A stretch of DNA of 64,000 nucleotides. Origin: Kitasatospora kifunensis. GTDB lineage: Bacteria; Actinomycetota; Actinomycetes; Streptomycetales; Streptomycetaceae. The DNA is taken from contig NZ_JACHJV010000001.1 of the NCBI RefSeq assembly GCF_014203855.1, forward strand, positions 2,728,001 to 2,792,000, in the 5' to 3' direction. Below the pieces are notes generated by a model. The model saw only the letters and a list, made by a program, of their open reading frames with translations, ran no database searches and was not told where the DNA came from. Below, one piece after another: positions 28,690-36,734 of the stretch. Position numbers and translations under genes: made by a program. Position 1 is the stretch's first letter. Every line of letters starts with the position of its first letter.

Positions 28690-28717
28690 AGTGAGAAGCC
28701 CTCTCGCTGTGAGAGGG
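28690..28717 (-). terminator. hairpin after smc
   Basis: A 7-bp stem CCCTCTC/GAGAGGG (28699-28705 with 28711-28717, five-base loop) is followed on the minus strand by CTTCTCAC. It lies in the 248-base smc-ftsY gap, about 70 bases after smc. Confidence 0.45.
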
Positions 28718-28789
28718 AGGAGTCACAACGCGACCCAGTATCCGTGATCGCGCAGCCCTACGAGTGGATGCCCCGGCAAGCGGCGCCGG

Positions 28790-31700
28790 TCAATCCGCCC
28801 CCGGCGCGGCGAGGGCCGCGTCCTGCTGGCGCGGCAGCGCGGCCGGGCGCCGCTTCTCCCGATGCTCCTCGCGCAGCCGCTGACTGATCACCTGGGAGAT
28901 GCCGTCCCCCTTCATGGTCACGCCGTAGAGCGCGTCGGCGCACTCCATCGTGAGCTTCTGGTGGGTGATCACGATCAGCTGGGAGCTGTCCCGCAGCTCC
29001 TCCATGATCGCGATCAGTCGCCGCAGGTTGGTCTCGTCCAGCGCCGCCTCCACCTCGTCCATCACGTAGAACGGGCTGGGCCTGGCCTTGAAGATGGCGA
29101 CCAGCAGCGCGACCGCGGTCAGTGAGCGCTCGCCGCCGGAGAGCAGCGACAGGCGCTTGACCTTCTTGCCCGGCGGCCGGGCCTCCACCTCCACGCCGGT
29201 GGTGAGCATCGACTGCGGGTCGGTGAGCACCAGTCGGCCCTCGCCTCCCGGGAAGAGCCGGGAGAAGACGCCCTCGAACTGGGCGGCGGTGTCGTGGTAC
29301 GCGGCGGTGAAGAGCTGCTCCACCCGCTGGTCCACGTCCCGAACGATCTCCAGCAGGTCGCGCCGGCTCTTCTTGAGGTCCTCCAACTGCTCGCCGAGGA
29401 ACTGGTGGCGCTCCTCCAGTGCGGCGAACTCCTCCAGCGCCAGCGGGTTCACCCGACCCAGCTGCTGGTAGGCCTTCTCCGCGGCGCGCAGCCGCTTCTC
29501 CTGCTCCGCGCGGACATAGGGCCGGCTCTCGCCCTGCGGCTGCGCCTCCCGGGACACCTCCCCCGCCGACCCCTGCCTCACCGACTCCTCCTTCGCCGAC
29601 TCCTCCTTCGCCGAATCGTCCTTCGCCGAATCGTCATCGAGGGCGGGCGGCACCGGCTGGTCCGGGCCGTAGCCGGCCAGCAGCTCCTCTCCCTCGATGC
29701 CGAACTCCTCCAGCGCCCGCGCCTCCAACTGCTCGATCCGCAGCCGCTTCTCGGCCCGCAGCACCTCGTCGCGGTGGCCGGCGTCGACCAGCTTGTCCAG
29801 CTCGTCCTTCAGCTCCCGGCCGCGTTCGCGGATCTGGCGCAGCGCCGTCTCCCGCTCGGCCCTGGCCTGCTCGACGGCGGTGCGCTCGGCGTCGGCTCGG
29901 CCCAGCGAGACCTCCAGGCAGGCGAGCAACTGGCGGGCGCCCGCGGCCACCGCGCCGGCCACCCGGGCGTGCTGCTCGGCACGCCGGCGGCGCTCGGCGG
30001 CCCGGGTCCGGGCCTCGCGCTCGGCACGGGCCGCGCGGTCCAGGCTCTCGGCCCGCCCGGCCAGCGACCGCACCCGCTCCTCGTGGGTGCGCACCGCCAG
30101 CCGGGCCTCCAGCTCGGCCTGCCGAGCGGCGGTGCCCAGCTCGGCCAGCCGGTCCCGCTCGGCCGAATCGGGCTCCTCGTTCTCCTCGTCCGCCAGTTCC
30201 TCGGCCGCGGCGAGCCGGGCGGCCAGCTCCTCGGCGGCGGCGGCCGCGGCGGCCCGGCCCTGCTCGGCGCGCTCGACGGCGGCGGCGGTGCGCTCGGCCT
30301 CACCGGCGGCGGCCTTGGCCTGGCCGCCGAGCCGTCCGAGCGAGCCGGCCACCTGCGCGCGCTGCTGCTCGGCCCGGCGGCGCTCGAGCGCCAGCCGCTC
30401 GACCTCGACGGACAGCTCGCGGCACAGCTTCTTGGCCTGCGCCAACCGCTCGGTCAGTTCGGCGCAGCGGCCGGTCAGCTCCTCGATCGCGCGGGCCGTC
30501 GCCTCGACGGCGGCCTGGGTCTCCAGCTGGCTGGGTGGACCGGCCGAGCCGCCCTGGGCGAGCCCGGCGGCCAGCAGATCGCCTTCGGCGGTGACGGCGG
30601 TCAGCTCCGGCCGGGCGGCGAGCAGACCCCGGGCGGCCGCCAGGTTCTCGACCACGACGGTGCGGTGCAGCAGGGTGCGCACCGCGGGCAGCAACTCGGC
30701 GGGGGCCGCCACCAGTTCGGCGGCCCACCGGGCCCCGGACGGCGCCGCGTCGGTGAGCGGATCCGCCGTCGCCGGGGCACCGGCGATCAGCAGCGCGGCC
30801 CGGCCGGCGTCCCTCTCTCGTAGCAGGCGCAGCGCGGCCGCGGCCGCGTCCAGGTCGGCCACCGCCACGGCGTCGGCCGCGGCGCCCAGGGCGGCGGCGA
30901 TCGCCACCTCGTGACCGGGGACCACGGTGAGCAGTTCGGCGGCCGGACCGAGCACACCGCTCAGGCGCTCGGTAGCGCTCAACAGCGCGCCGGTGCCGTC
31001 CTTGCGCCGCAGGCCGAGCGAGAGCGCCTCGTGACGGGCGTTGAGCGCGGCGCGCTCGCGCTCGGCCGCGCTCTGCGCCTCGCGGGCGCCGCTCAACTCC
31101 TGCTCCGCGCCCGCCAGTCGTTCGCGCGCCTGCTCGTGCGCATCCGCGAGCTGCTCGTCGCCGGTCTCCAGGCCGGCGACCTGCTCCTGGAGCAGCTCGA
31201 ACTCGGCCCTCGCGGCCTCGGCGCGCAGCGCGGCCTCGTCCCTGGCGGCGGCTAGGTGGTCGATCTCGGCCTGCGCGCCGGCCGCCCGGCTGGCCGCCGC
31301 GGCGGCCTGGCCCTGCAGCCGGACCAGCCCCTCGCGGCGGTCGGCCACTGCCCGGGCGGCCGCCTTGAGCCGCTGCTCCTCCGCACCGAGCGCGCGCTCC
31401 GCGCCGACCCGGCTCTCCACCGCCTCGGCCAGCGCGTCCTGCGCCGCCTCCAGCGCCTCGGTCAGCGCGGCCTCCTCGGTCCGCACCCGTGCGGCCTCCG
31501 CGGCCAGCTCCTCGGGGTCACGGCCCGGGCGCTCCTCGCCCTGGCGCTCGGCTGCGGCATGCCGGACCCTGGCCTCGGCCAGGGTGATCGTGCCGCGGGT
31601 GCGCTCAAGCAGCGCGGAGAGCCGGTACCAGGCCTGCCGGCCGGCCTCCAGCCGCGGCCCGAGCTGCTCGACCTGCGCCTCCAGCACCGCCTCGCGCTGC

Positions 31701-32497
31701 CGGGTGGCCTGCAGCTCCTGCTCGACGGTGGAGTGCCGCAGCCGCAGCGCCAGTTCATCGGCCACCTCGGCCTGTATGGCCTGGCGCAGCGTCAGCAGGT
31801 CGTCGGCGAGCAGCCGCAGCCGGGCATCACGCAGCTCGGCCTGGATACCGGCCGCCCGGCGGGCGATCTTGGCCTGCCGGCCGAGCGGACCCAGCTGGCG
31901 GCGCAGCTCGGCGACCAGGTCCTGCACCCGGTTGAGATTGGCCGCCATCGCGTCCAGCTTCCGCAGCGCCTTCTCCTTGCGCTTGCGGTGCTTGAGCACC
32001 CCGGCGGCCTCCTCGATGAAGGCCCGGCGGCCCATCGGGTCGGCGTGCAACACGGAGTCGAGTCGGCCCTGGCCGACGATCACGTGCATCTCGCGGCCGA
32101 TGCCGGAGTCGGAGAGCAACTCCTGGATGTCCAGCAGTCGGCAGGTCTCGCCGTTCAGCGCGTACTCGCTGCCACCGTTGCGGAACATCGTGCGGGTGAT
32201 GGTCACTTCGGCGTAGTCGATCGGCAGGGCGCCGTCGCTGTTGTCGATGGTGAGGCTGACCTCGGCCCGGCCGAGCGGGGCGCGCCCACTGGTGCCGGCG
32301 AAGATGACGTCCTCCATCTTGCCGCCGCGCAACGACTTGACGCCCTGTTCGCCCATCACCCAGGAGAGCGCGTCGACCACGTTGGACTTGCCCGAGCCGT
32401 TCGGGCCGACCACACAGGTGATGCCCGGCTCGAAGCGCAGCGTGGTGGCCGAGGCGAAGGATTTGAAGCCGCGCAGCGTCAGACTCTTGAGGTGCAC
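28790..32497 (-). CDS. smc: chromosome segregation protein SMC
   Basis: A 1235-residue SMC ATPase that organises and condenses chromosomes, important for nucleoid separation into spores. The N-terminal head begins VHLKSLTLRGFKSFASATTL with Walker A GPNGSGKSN; two long Ala/Glu/Arg-rich coiled coils flank a hinge near the middle (with KDGTGALLSATERLSGVLG at its start); the C-terminal head has LSGGERSLTAVALLVA and Walker B FYVMDEVEAALD. GTG 32497 is chosen for a GGGAG motif upstream and the conserved start; the frame extends to 32572. The C-terminal coiled coil contains a repeated KDDSAKEESAKEES-like acidic stretch, and the tail after the Walker B domain is unusually long (about 45 residues). 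Confidence 0.96.
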   Translation of the reverse strand: MHLKSLTLRGFKSFASATTLRFEPGITCVVGPNGSGKSNVVDALSWVMGEQGVKSLRGGKMEDVIFAGTSGRAPLGRAEVSLTIDNSDGALPIDYAEVTITRTMFRNGGSEYALNGETCRLLDIQELLSDSGIGREMHVIVGQGRLDSVLHADPMGRRAFIEEAAGVLKHRKRKEKALRKLDAMAANLNRVQDLVAELRRQLGPLGRQAKIARRAAGIQAELRDARLRLLADDLLTLRQAIQAEVADELALRLRHSTVEQELQATRQREAVLEAQVEQLGPRLEAGRQAWYRLSALLERTRGTITLAEARVRHAAAERQGEERPGRDPEELAAEAARVRTEEAALTEALEAAQDALAEAVESRVGAERALGAEEQRLKAAARAVADRREGLVRLQGQAAAAASRAAGAQAEIDHLAAARDEAALRAEAARAEFELLQEQVAGLETGDEQLADAHEQARERLAGAEQELSGAREAQSAAERERAALNARHEALSLGLRRKDGTGALLSATERLSGVLGPAAELLTVVPGHEVAIAAALGAAADAVAVADLDAAAAALRLLRERDAGRAALLIAGAPATADPLTDAAPSGARWAAELVAAPAELLPAVRTLLHRTVVVENLAAARGLLAARPELTAVTAEGDLLAAGLAQGGSAGPPSQLETQAAVEATARAIEELTGRCAELTERLAQAKKLCRELSVEVERLALERRRAEQQRAQVAGSLGRLGGQAKAAAGEAERTAAAVERAEQGRAAAAAAAEELAARLAAAEELADEENEEPDSAERDRLAELGTAARQAELEARLAVRTHEERVRSLAGRAESLDRAARAEREARTRAAERRRRAEQHARVAGAVAAGARQLLACLEVSLGRADAERTAVEQARAERETALRQIRERGRELKDELDKLVDAGHRDEVLRAEKRLRIEQLEARALEEFGIEGEELLAGYGPDQPVPPALDDDSAKDDSAKEESAKEESVRQGSAGEVSREAQPQGESRPYVRAEQEKRLRAAEKAYQQLGRVNPLALEEFAALEERHQFLGEQLEDLKKSRRDLLEIVRDVDQRVEQLFTAAYHDTAAQFEGVFSRLFPGGEGRLVLTDPQSMLTTGVEVEARPPGKKVKRLSLLSGGERSLTAVALLVAIFKARPSPFYVMDEVEAALDETNLRRLIAIMEELRDSSQLIVITHQKLTMECADALYGVTMKGDGISQVISQRLREEHREKRRPAALPRQQDAALAAPGAD

Positions 32498-32823
32498 GCG
32501 CCGCTCTCCCTGTCGCTCTCCGCATTCCCGCCAGAGTCGTGTGATCCCGCGAGAGTCCGTGCGCTCCGGCAAGATCCCGCGGGTTTCCCGCGACCCGACT
32601 GTATCCGGACGACCCGGCGGTTTCGGGAGGACTGGCCGTGGGCAGCCTCAGACAAAATGAGGGGTAGGTGGGTGGGGGTAGAGAAACGACGAAGGGACGC
32701 CGGTAAGGGCGTCCCTGATGATCGCGTCCCGTATCGGGATCACAGCCGACCCCGACGCGGAGCGAAACACATCCGCGTACGGCTGACCCGGCCGGTCTCC
32801 ATCCGGTCGAGTCGATGTTGCTT
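32498..32823. other. intergenic region upstream of smc
   Basis: This 326-base gap contains the terminator of the upstream small gene (32680-32716). Between that and smc I see a TACAGT on the minus strand (within GGATACAGTC) that could be a -10, but no good -35, and no coding frame. Confidence 0.45.
32680..32716 (-). terminator. intrinsic terminator after the small coiled-coil gene
   Basis: A perfect 9-bp stem AGGGACGCC/GGCGTCCCT (32693-32701 with 32708-32716, six-base loop) is followed on the minus strand by TCGTCGTTTCTC. It lies about 110 bases after the stop at 32824. Confidence 0.65.
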
Positions 32824-33027
32824 TCAGGTGAGTGCGGGCTCCCGCTGTCCCAGGTCGATGCTGTCGAGCAGGGAGTGCTCGTCAGCGACCGCGACCAGCG
32901 CGTCGTTCTCGGCCTGCATCCGAACGAGTTCGGCCTCCAGGTCCTGGACGCGCTGCTGAAGCCGCCGCATCTCGGACAGCATTCGCGGGTCGGGGCCGCC
33001 TACGTACCCGAGAAGCGCCTTTGCCAT
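32824..33027 (-). CDS. small conserved coiled-coil protein
   Basis: A 67-residue protein. After a short MAKALLGYVGGPDPR leader it forms one predicted coiled coil (MLSEMRRLQQRVQDLEAELV and onward, with Leu/Met/Val heptads) and ends DLGQREPALT. No function is known to me; I recall close relatives in other streptomycetes. ATG 33027 has GGAGG ten bases upstream and fixes the start; the frame continues to 33159 without support. It lies upstream of smc on the same strand, separated by a terminator. Confidence 0.75.
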   Translation of the reverse strand: MAKALLGYVGGPDPRMLSEMRRLQQRVQDLEAELVRMQAENDALVAVADEHSLLDSIDLGQREPALT

Positions 33028-33386
33028 GATGTATGGTCCTCCACGCTGAGTGACCGAACCGGTACGGTACAGGTCGAGGGGAAGGGGTGACGCGCGCGCG
33101 GCTGCGTCCAGGGCAGCCGAGCTGGCAACACAGGTCAGACACTGTGGATGTACGGCCACAGGGCATGACCCTGCCCGAAATCACGGTCGCGTGCGCGGGC
33201 TTCCAGCGTCTCACCAAAGACCGTACGGGTCAACACGATCACCGCGTGCTACAACGCCGCTGTCACCTGCATGGCGGTCGACTCACGCCACGGGCAGCGG
33301 ACCGTGCCACCGACTGGACGGTGGATCACTGCACGATGCGGAGTTAACCACGAGTGGACAGCAATGGCAACCATCGTGTCACCCGG
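33028..33386. other. intergenic region between acyP and the small coiled-coil gene
   Basis: A 359-base gap. Open frames here have poor codon usage and no ribosome-binding sites. The promoter of the small coiled-coil gene should lie here; a TACCGT about 45 bases upstream of its start is the only -10-like element seen. Confidence 0.45.
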
Positions 33387-33665
33387 TCAGCGGATCGCGA
33401 AACTGTCGTACCCCTCGCCGGTCGCACTCCAGATCTCGGTCACCCCGGTCACCCGGCCCGGTGTGCCGGGACCGCGCAGCAGCGCCAGCAGCAGCTCACA
33501 GTCGGTGTGCGGGCCCTCGGCGACCACCTGGACCCGCCCGTCGTCGAGGTTGCTCGCATAGCCGGTCAGGCCGATCTCCAGCGCGCGAGCCCTGGTCCAC
33601 CAGCGAAAGCCGACGCGCTGGACGGTGCCGCGCACCCAGGCGGTGACTCGGACGTCTTCGTGCAT
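33387..33665 (-). CDS. acyP: acylphosphatase
   Basis: A 92-residue acylphosphatase, which hydrolyses carboxyl-phosphate bonds. The signature [18 protein letters not shown] carries the phosphate-binding Arg, and [18 protein letters not shown] carries the catalytic Asn. Length and motifs are complete. It stands alone between the HxlR regulator and the small coiled-coil gene, all on the minus strand. Confidence 0.93.
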   Translation of the reverse strand: MHEDVRVTAWVRGTVQRVGFRWWTRARALEIGLTGYASNLDDGRVQVVAEGPHTDCELLLALLRGPGTPGRVTGVTEIWSATGEGYDSFAIR

Positions 33666-33725
33666 CCCCCGAGCCTAGACCGCCTGCCGGTCGGTCTCGC
33701 ACCGTCAGCTGACAGCCGGCCCCGC

Positions 33726-34310
33726 TCAGTCCACCGGGCCCGAGCGCTCCCAGCCGGGGGTGTGGATATCGAGGGCGAGACCGCCCTGCACGACTTCCTC
33801 ACCGCAGCAGCGGCAGACCCAGGCCGGGTCGAGCTCGTGCTCCGCCGACCCGCCGCCCAGGTGGCGCAGAGTGACCGGCGGCTGCGTCACCGCCCATCGG
33901 TCACCCCAGACCAGCAGTGCCTGGGTGACCGGGGCCAGCTCCCGGCCGGCCTGGGTGAGGTGGTACTCGTAACGCGCGGGGCGCTCCTGGTAGAGCCGGC
34001 GCTCGACCACGCCGGCCTCCTCCAGGGCCCGCAGGCGCGCGGTGAGCCGGTCGCGCGGGGCGCCGGTGTTGCGCACGATCCGGTCGAAGCGGTGGTTGCC
34101 GTAGAAGAGTTCGCGGACGGCGAGCAGCGCCCACTTCTCCCCCAGGATCTGCAGCGCGGCGGCGATCGAGCAGGGGCGCCCGGCGGGCTTGGCGGAACCG
34201 GGCCTTGCGGAACCTGGCCCAGTGGAACCGGGCCCAGTGGAACCGGGCGCAGCGGGACGCTTGGCGGCAACCGGCGCTGCGACGCGGTCAGCGGCGGGAT
34301 CGGTGGTCAC
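33726..34310 (-). CDS. HxlR-family transcriptional regulator
   Basis: A 194-residue winged-helix regulator. The HxlR core (about 46-140) has PCSIAAALQILGEKWALLAV, ELFYGNHRFDRIVRNTGAPR and the wing RPARYEYHLTQAGREL. The first 45 residues are a Pro/Gly/Ser/Thr-rich repeat encoded by 15-bp tandem DNA units. A C-terminal extension carries CRCCGEEV, a possible metal or redox-sensing Cys cluster, and GLALDIHTPGWER. GTG 34310 is the start used. No dedicated target gene is evident; the nearest candidates are acyP and the secreted protein gene. Confidence 0.88.
   Translation of the reverse strand: MTTDPAADRVAAPVAAKRPAAPGSTGPGSTGPGSARPGSAKPAGRPCSIAAALQILGEKWALLAVRELFYGNHRFDRIVRNTGAPRDRLTARLRALEEAGVVERRLYQERPARYEYHLTQAGRELAPVTQALLVWGDRWAVTQPPVTLRHLGGGSAEHELDPAWVCRCCGEEVVQGGLALDIHTPGWERSGPVD
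34194..34253. repeat. 15-bp tandem repeat, four copies, in the HxlR gene
   Basis: Four 15-bp units from GGAACCGGGCC-type sequence occupy 34194-34208, 34209-34223, 34224-34238 and 34239-34253. In frame they encode a TGPGS-like pentapeptide repeat near the N terminus of the HxlR-family regulator. Confidence 0.8.
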
Positions 34311-34340
34311 AGCGCCAGCCTGCCACAGGGGGTTCCATTC

Positions 34341-34388
34341 TCAAACCAATCAGGCCGGGCCCGCTCCCCACGGAGCGGGCCCGGCCTG
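34341..34388 (-). terminator. strong hairpin after the Gly-rich secreted protein gene
   Basis: A perfect 17-bp stem (34351-34367 with 34372-34388, four-base loop) lies 13 bases after the stop at 34402, followed on the minus strand by ATTGGTTTGAG. Confidence 0.7.
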
Positions 34389-34401
34389 CCGGTGCGGCGA
34401 C

Positions 34402-35820
34402 TCACCAGTCGCCGCCACCACCGAAGTCCCCACCACCGCCGAAGTCCCCGCCACCACCGAAGTCCCCACCACCGAAATCGCTGCTGTTGAAGCCGCCGAA
34501 GTCGTTGCTGTTGAAGTCGCCGCCGGAGACGTCGCCGCCCTCGTAGCGCTCGTGGCCGCCGTCGAAGCCGCCGTCCTGGCCGCCCCCGTAGCCGCCCTCG
34601 TAGCCGGAGACGGCCCAGGCGCTGGGGCCGGAGAAGACCGACCCGAGCATGGTGCCGACCAACAGGCCGGGCAGCAGCCCGGAGCCGTAGCCGCCGAAGT
34701 AGCCGCCCGCCCAGGGGCCGTAGGCCGGCCCGGCGTTCCAGTACGGCTGCGGACCCTGGTCGGTCTGCACGGTGCGGATCGCCGGGTCGAGCCCGGTGGC
34801 CAGGCGCTGCGCGTCGGCCGCGCAGACCGGCACCGAGCGGGCGGCGCCGCCCATCGGCGCCCAGTCGGCGTCCTGCACCGAGGGCCCGTGCCGCGGGTCG
34901 AAGAAGCACGGCGGACGACGGTCCGGCAGCGGCCGGCCCGAGCGCCGGGCGGCCAGCGTGGCCAGCGAGAACCGGCCGTCCTCCAGCGCCTCGGTGACCG
35001 CCTTGACGTCCTCGGGCCGCTTGGCCTCGTCCATGGTGCGCTTGGCCCGCTCGTAGGCGTCCAGCGCGTGGGTGTAGTCGGCGCGCTGGGCGTCGTCGGC
35101 TCCGGCGGCACCGGGGTTGAAGTCCAGCCGCTCCAGCTCCTCGCCGAAGGCGGTGATGTCCTCGTCGACCACGGTGCGCAGCGCGCGCAGCTCGGCGGCC
35201 ACCTGCTCGGCCTTGCGCTTGCGGGCCCGGCGCAGCAGCAGGAAGACCCCACCGGCGACCAGCGCCAGGATCACCAGCGGCACCACGATCACCGCGGCGC
35301 TGATCTTGGAGTCCTTCGAGCCGGGGGCGTGACCCTTCACCTTGGGAGCCGCGTTGGTGACGAAATCGGTCAGCGTCGCGTTGATGTCTCCGTGGTGGGA
35401 ATCGAACGAGGCCTGCGCGTAGTTGCGGGCGGTCTGCAGGTTCATCGCGGTGGGGTCGGTCCGCACGGCGAACTCATCGCCGCGCCAGATGCCATAGACC
35501 CCGGTGATCCCGGCCTTGGTGCGCAGGTCCTGGAAGACCGTCTTCGCCGGGTACTGGCCGCTGTCCGGCAGGACCGCGATCATGATCGGCTTGTCGGCGT
35601 CCTTGATCTTCTTGGTCAGGGCGTCGGCCTGGCTCTGACTGAACCGGCTGGTCATGGCCGGATCGACGTACACCTTGCCCTGCTTGAGGGAGGCGGCGGC
35701 GTCATCGAGCCCGCCCGCGGCGACCGCGGTGCCGGGGATCAACAGGAGCAGCAACCCGAGCAACGTCGCCAGGGCCGCGGCCGGGCGCAGGGCCCCAGAG
35801 CGGCGAAGAACGATTCTCAT
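34402..35820 (-). CDS. secreted/membrane protein with TPM-like domain and Gly-rich tail
   Basis: A 472-residue protein. A signal peptide (about 1-33, LATLLGLLLLLIPGTAVAAG) leads to an extracellular domain (about 35-160) resembling the TPM/Psb32 fold, a transmembrane helix (ISAAVIVVPLVILALVAGGVFLLL) with a basic stop-transfer, a helical cytoplasmic region (RKRKAEQVAAELRALRTVVD) and a C-terminal Gly/Tyr/Trp/Phe/Asp-rich segment ending in repeats of GGGGDF and a final Trp. ATG 35820 is the start used; an upstream frame to 35943 is unsupported. No enzymatic assignment is made. Confidence 0.75.
   Translation of the reverse strand: MRIVLRRSGALRPAAALATLLGLLLLLIPGTAVAAGGLDDAAASLKQGKVYVDPAMTSRFSQSQADALTKKIKDADKPIMIAVLPDSGQYPAKTVFQDLRTKAGITGVYGIWRGDEFAVRTDPTAMNLQTARNYAQASFDSHHGDINATLTDFVTNAAPKVKGHAPGSKDSKISAAVIVVPLVILALVAGGVFLLLRRARKRKAEQVAAELRALRTVVDEDITAFGEELERLDFNPGAAGADDAQRADYTHALDAYERAKRTMDEAKRPEDVKAVTEALEDGRFSLATLAARRSGRPLPDRRPPCFFDPRHGPSVQDADWAPMGGAARSVPVCAADAQRLATGLDPAIRTVQTDQGPQPYWNAGPAYGPWAGGYFGGYGSGLLPGLLVGTMLGSVFSGPSAWAVSGYEGGYGGGQDGGFDGGHERYEGGDVSGGDFNSNDFGGFNSSDFGGGDFGGGGDFGGGGDFGGGGDW
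34405..34480. repeat. 18-bp repeat coding for GGGGDF units
   Basis: Near-identical units of about 18 bp (core GAAGTCCCC(A/G)CCACC on the plus strand) encode the GGGDF/GGGGDF/GGGGDF/GGGGDW tail of the secreted protein. Confidence 0.7.
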
Positions 35821-36122
35821 GCTCCAGACGCTACCTGGCCGCAGATCGGACCAACGGGGAGCAGCCAGGCATCCCGGGGGTACCCGAACCTCCTGCGAGC
35901 CGCCAACTCTGCGACTCGACAAGCTGGTTACCATGTCAACCAAGTGGAATCCAAAGTCACATCAAAACTTATTCTCTTACGCGAGCGTTACGTTCCCAGG
36001 AGCGCGGAACCGCCGGGGCTCCCGAAGTCGTCCCAACGCTTGCTAGATTTCGCAACTGTCATACGCCGGCGGCCGTCGGCTCGACCGCCGGGCACACCGG
36101 CCGACCGGACGAGGTAGGGGAC
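35821..36122. other. divergent intergenic region with an operator-like palindrome
   Basis: A 302-base gap between outward-facing genes. It holds an AT-richer stretch (about 35930-35990) unusual for this window and an 18-bp inverted repeat TGGTT-N2-CATG-N2-AACCA at 35925-35942, a plausible regulator site 105 bases upstream of the secreted-protein gene. No regulator is assigned. Confidence 0.45.
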
Positions 36123-36734
36123 ATGGCAGGCCAGCGGGCGAGCTCGTCCATCGGCGAGGCACAGGACCAGGCGCACCCCCGAGCCAGAGCGCGCGGCGCG
36201 CAACTGCCCTCTCCCAGACGCGGTGCCGACGCTCCCCTGTCCGATCAGACCTCGGCGGCACCCGCGGGCCGGGCCGCCGCCCGCTCCCGCGCCGCCGCTC
36301 CCCGTGCTCGCCGGGCCACTGCGGGCATGACCATGCTGGCCGCCCTCGGCCTGCCCGTGATCGGCGCGTTCACCGACGAGTTGCTCGGTTCGGCGCCCGG
36401 TGGCGTCTTCACCACGCTGACCGTGCTCGGCACGGCCGCGGCCGCCTGGCTGGCCACCCGCAACGGTTGGTGGTGGGTGCTCACCGGGGTGGCACCCGTG
36501 GTGCTCCTCAGCACGGCCGGCGCCGAGTTGCTCGCCCACCGGGACAAGTACGGCGACACCAAGGCGGTGGCCACCGGCGCCGCGAAGTGGGCCGTGCACG
36601 CGTTCCCGGTGATGGGCTGGGCGATGGGCGCCGCGGTGCTGGTGATCATGATCCGGCTGGCCCTGGAGAAGAACGCCCGCTCGAAGCCCGCACGTGAGCG
36701 GCGCGGGCGGCAGAAGGAGAACCGCCGTGGCTGA
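36123..36734 (+). CDS. membrane protein of the DUF6542 type
   Basis: A 203-residue protein with an Arg/Ala-rich cytoplasmic N terminus (about 65 residues), then four predicted membrane segments (LAALGLPVIGAF; TLTVLGTAAAAWLA; GWWWVLTGVAPVVLLSTAG; AFPVMGWAMGAAVLVIMIRL) and a basic C-terminal tail. The layout resembles DUF6542 proteins of streptomycetes. GAGG lies nine bases before ATG 36123. The last eight bases overlap the LCP gene start, so the two are translationally coupled, which hints at a shared role in envelope polymer attachment. Confidence 0.7.
   Translation: MAGQRASSSIGEAQDQAHPRARARGAQLPSPRRGADAPLSDQTSAAPAGRAAARSRAAAPRARRATAGMTMLAALGLPVIGAFTDELLGSAPGGVFTTLTVLGTAAAAWLATRNGWWWVLTGVAPVVLLSTAGAELLAHRDKYGDTKAVATGAAKWAVHAFPVMGWAMGAAVLVIMIRLALEKNARSKPARERRGRQKENRRG

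Noticed and set aside
33087..33347. 86-codon plus-strand frame between acyP and the small coiled-coil gene
   Set aside because: No ribosome-binding site, unfavourable codon usage and no recognisable sequence.
34194..34480. Possible CRISPR or spacer-repeat array from the short repeats near 34.2-34.5 kb
   Set aside because: Units are in-frame coding repeats of 15-18 bp without spacers; no cas genes are present.
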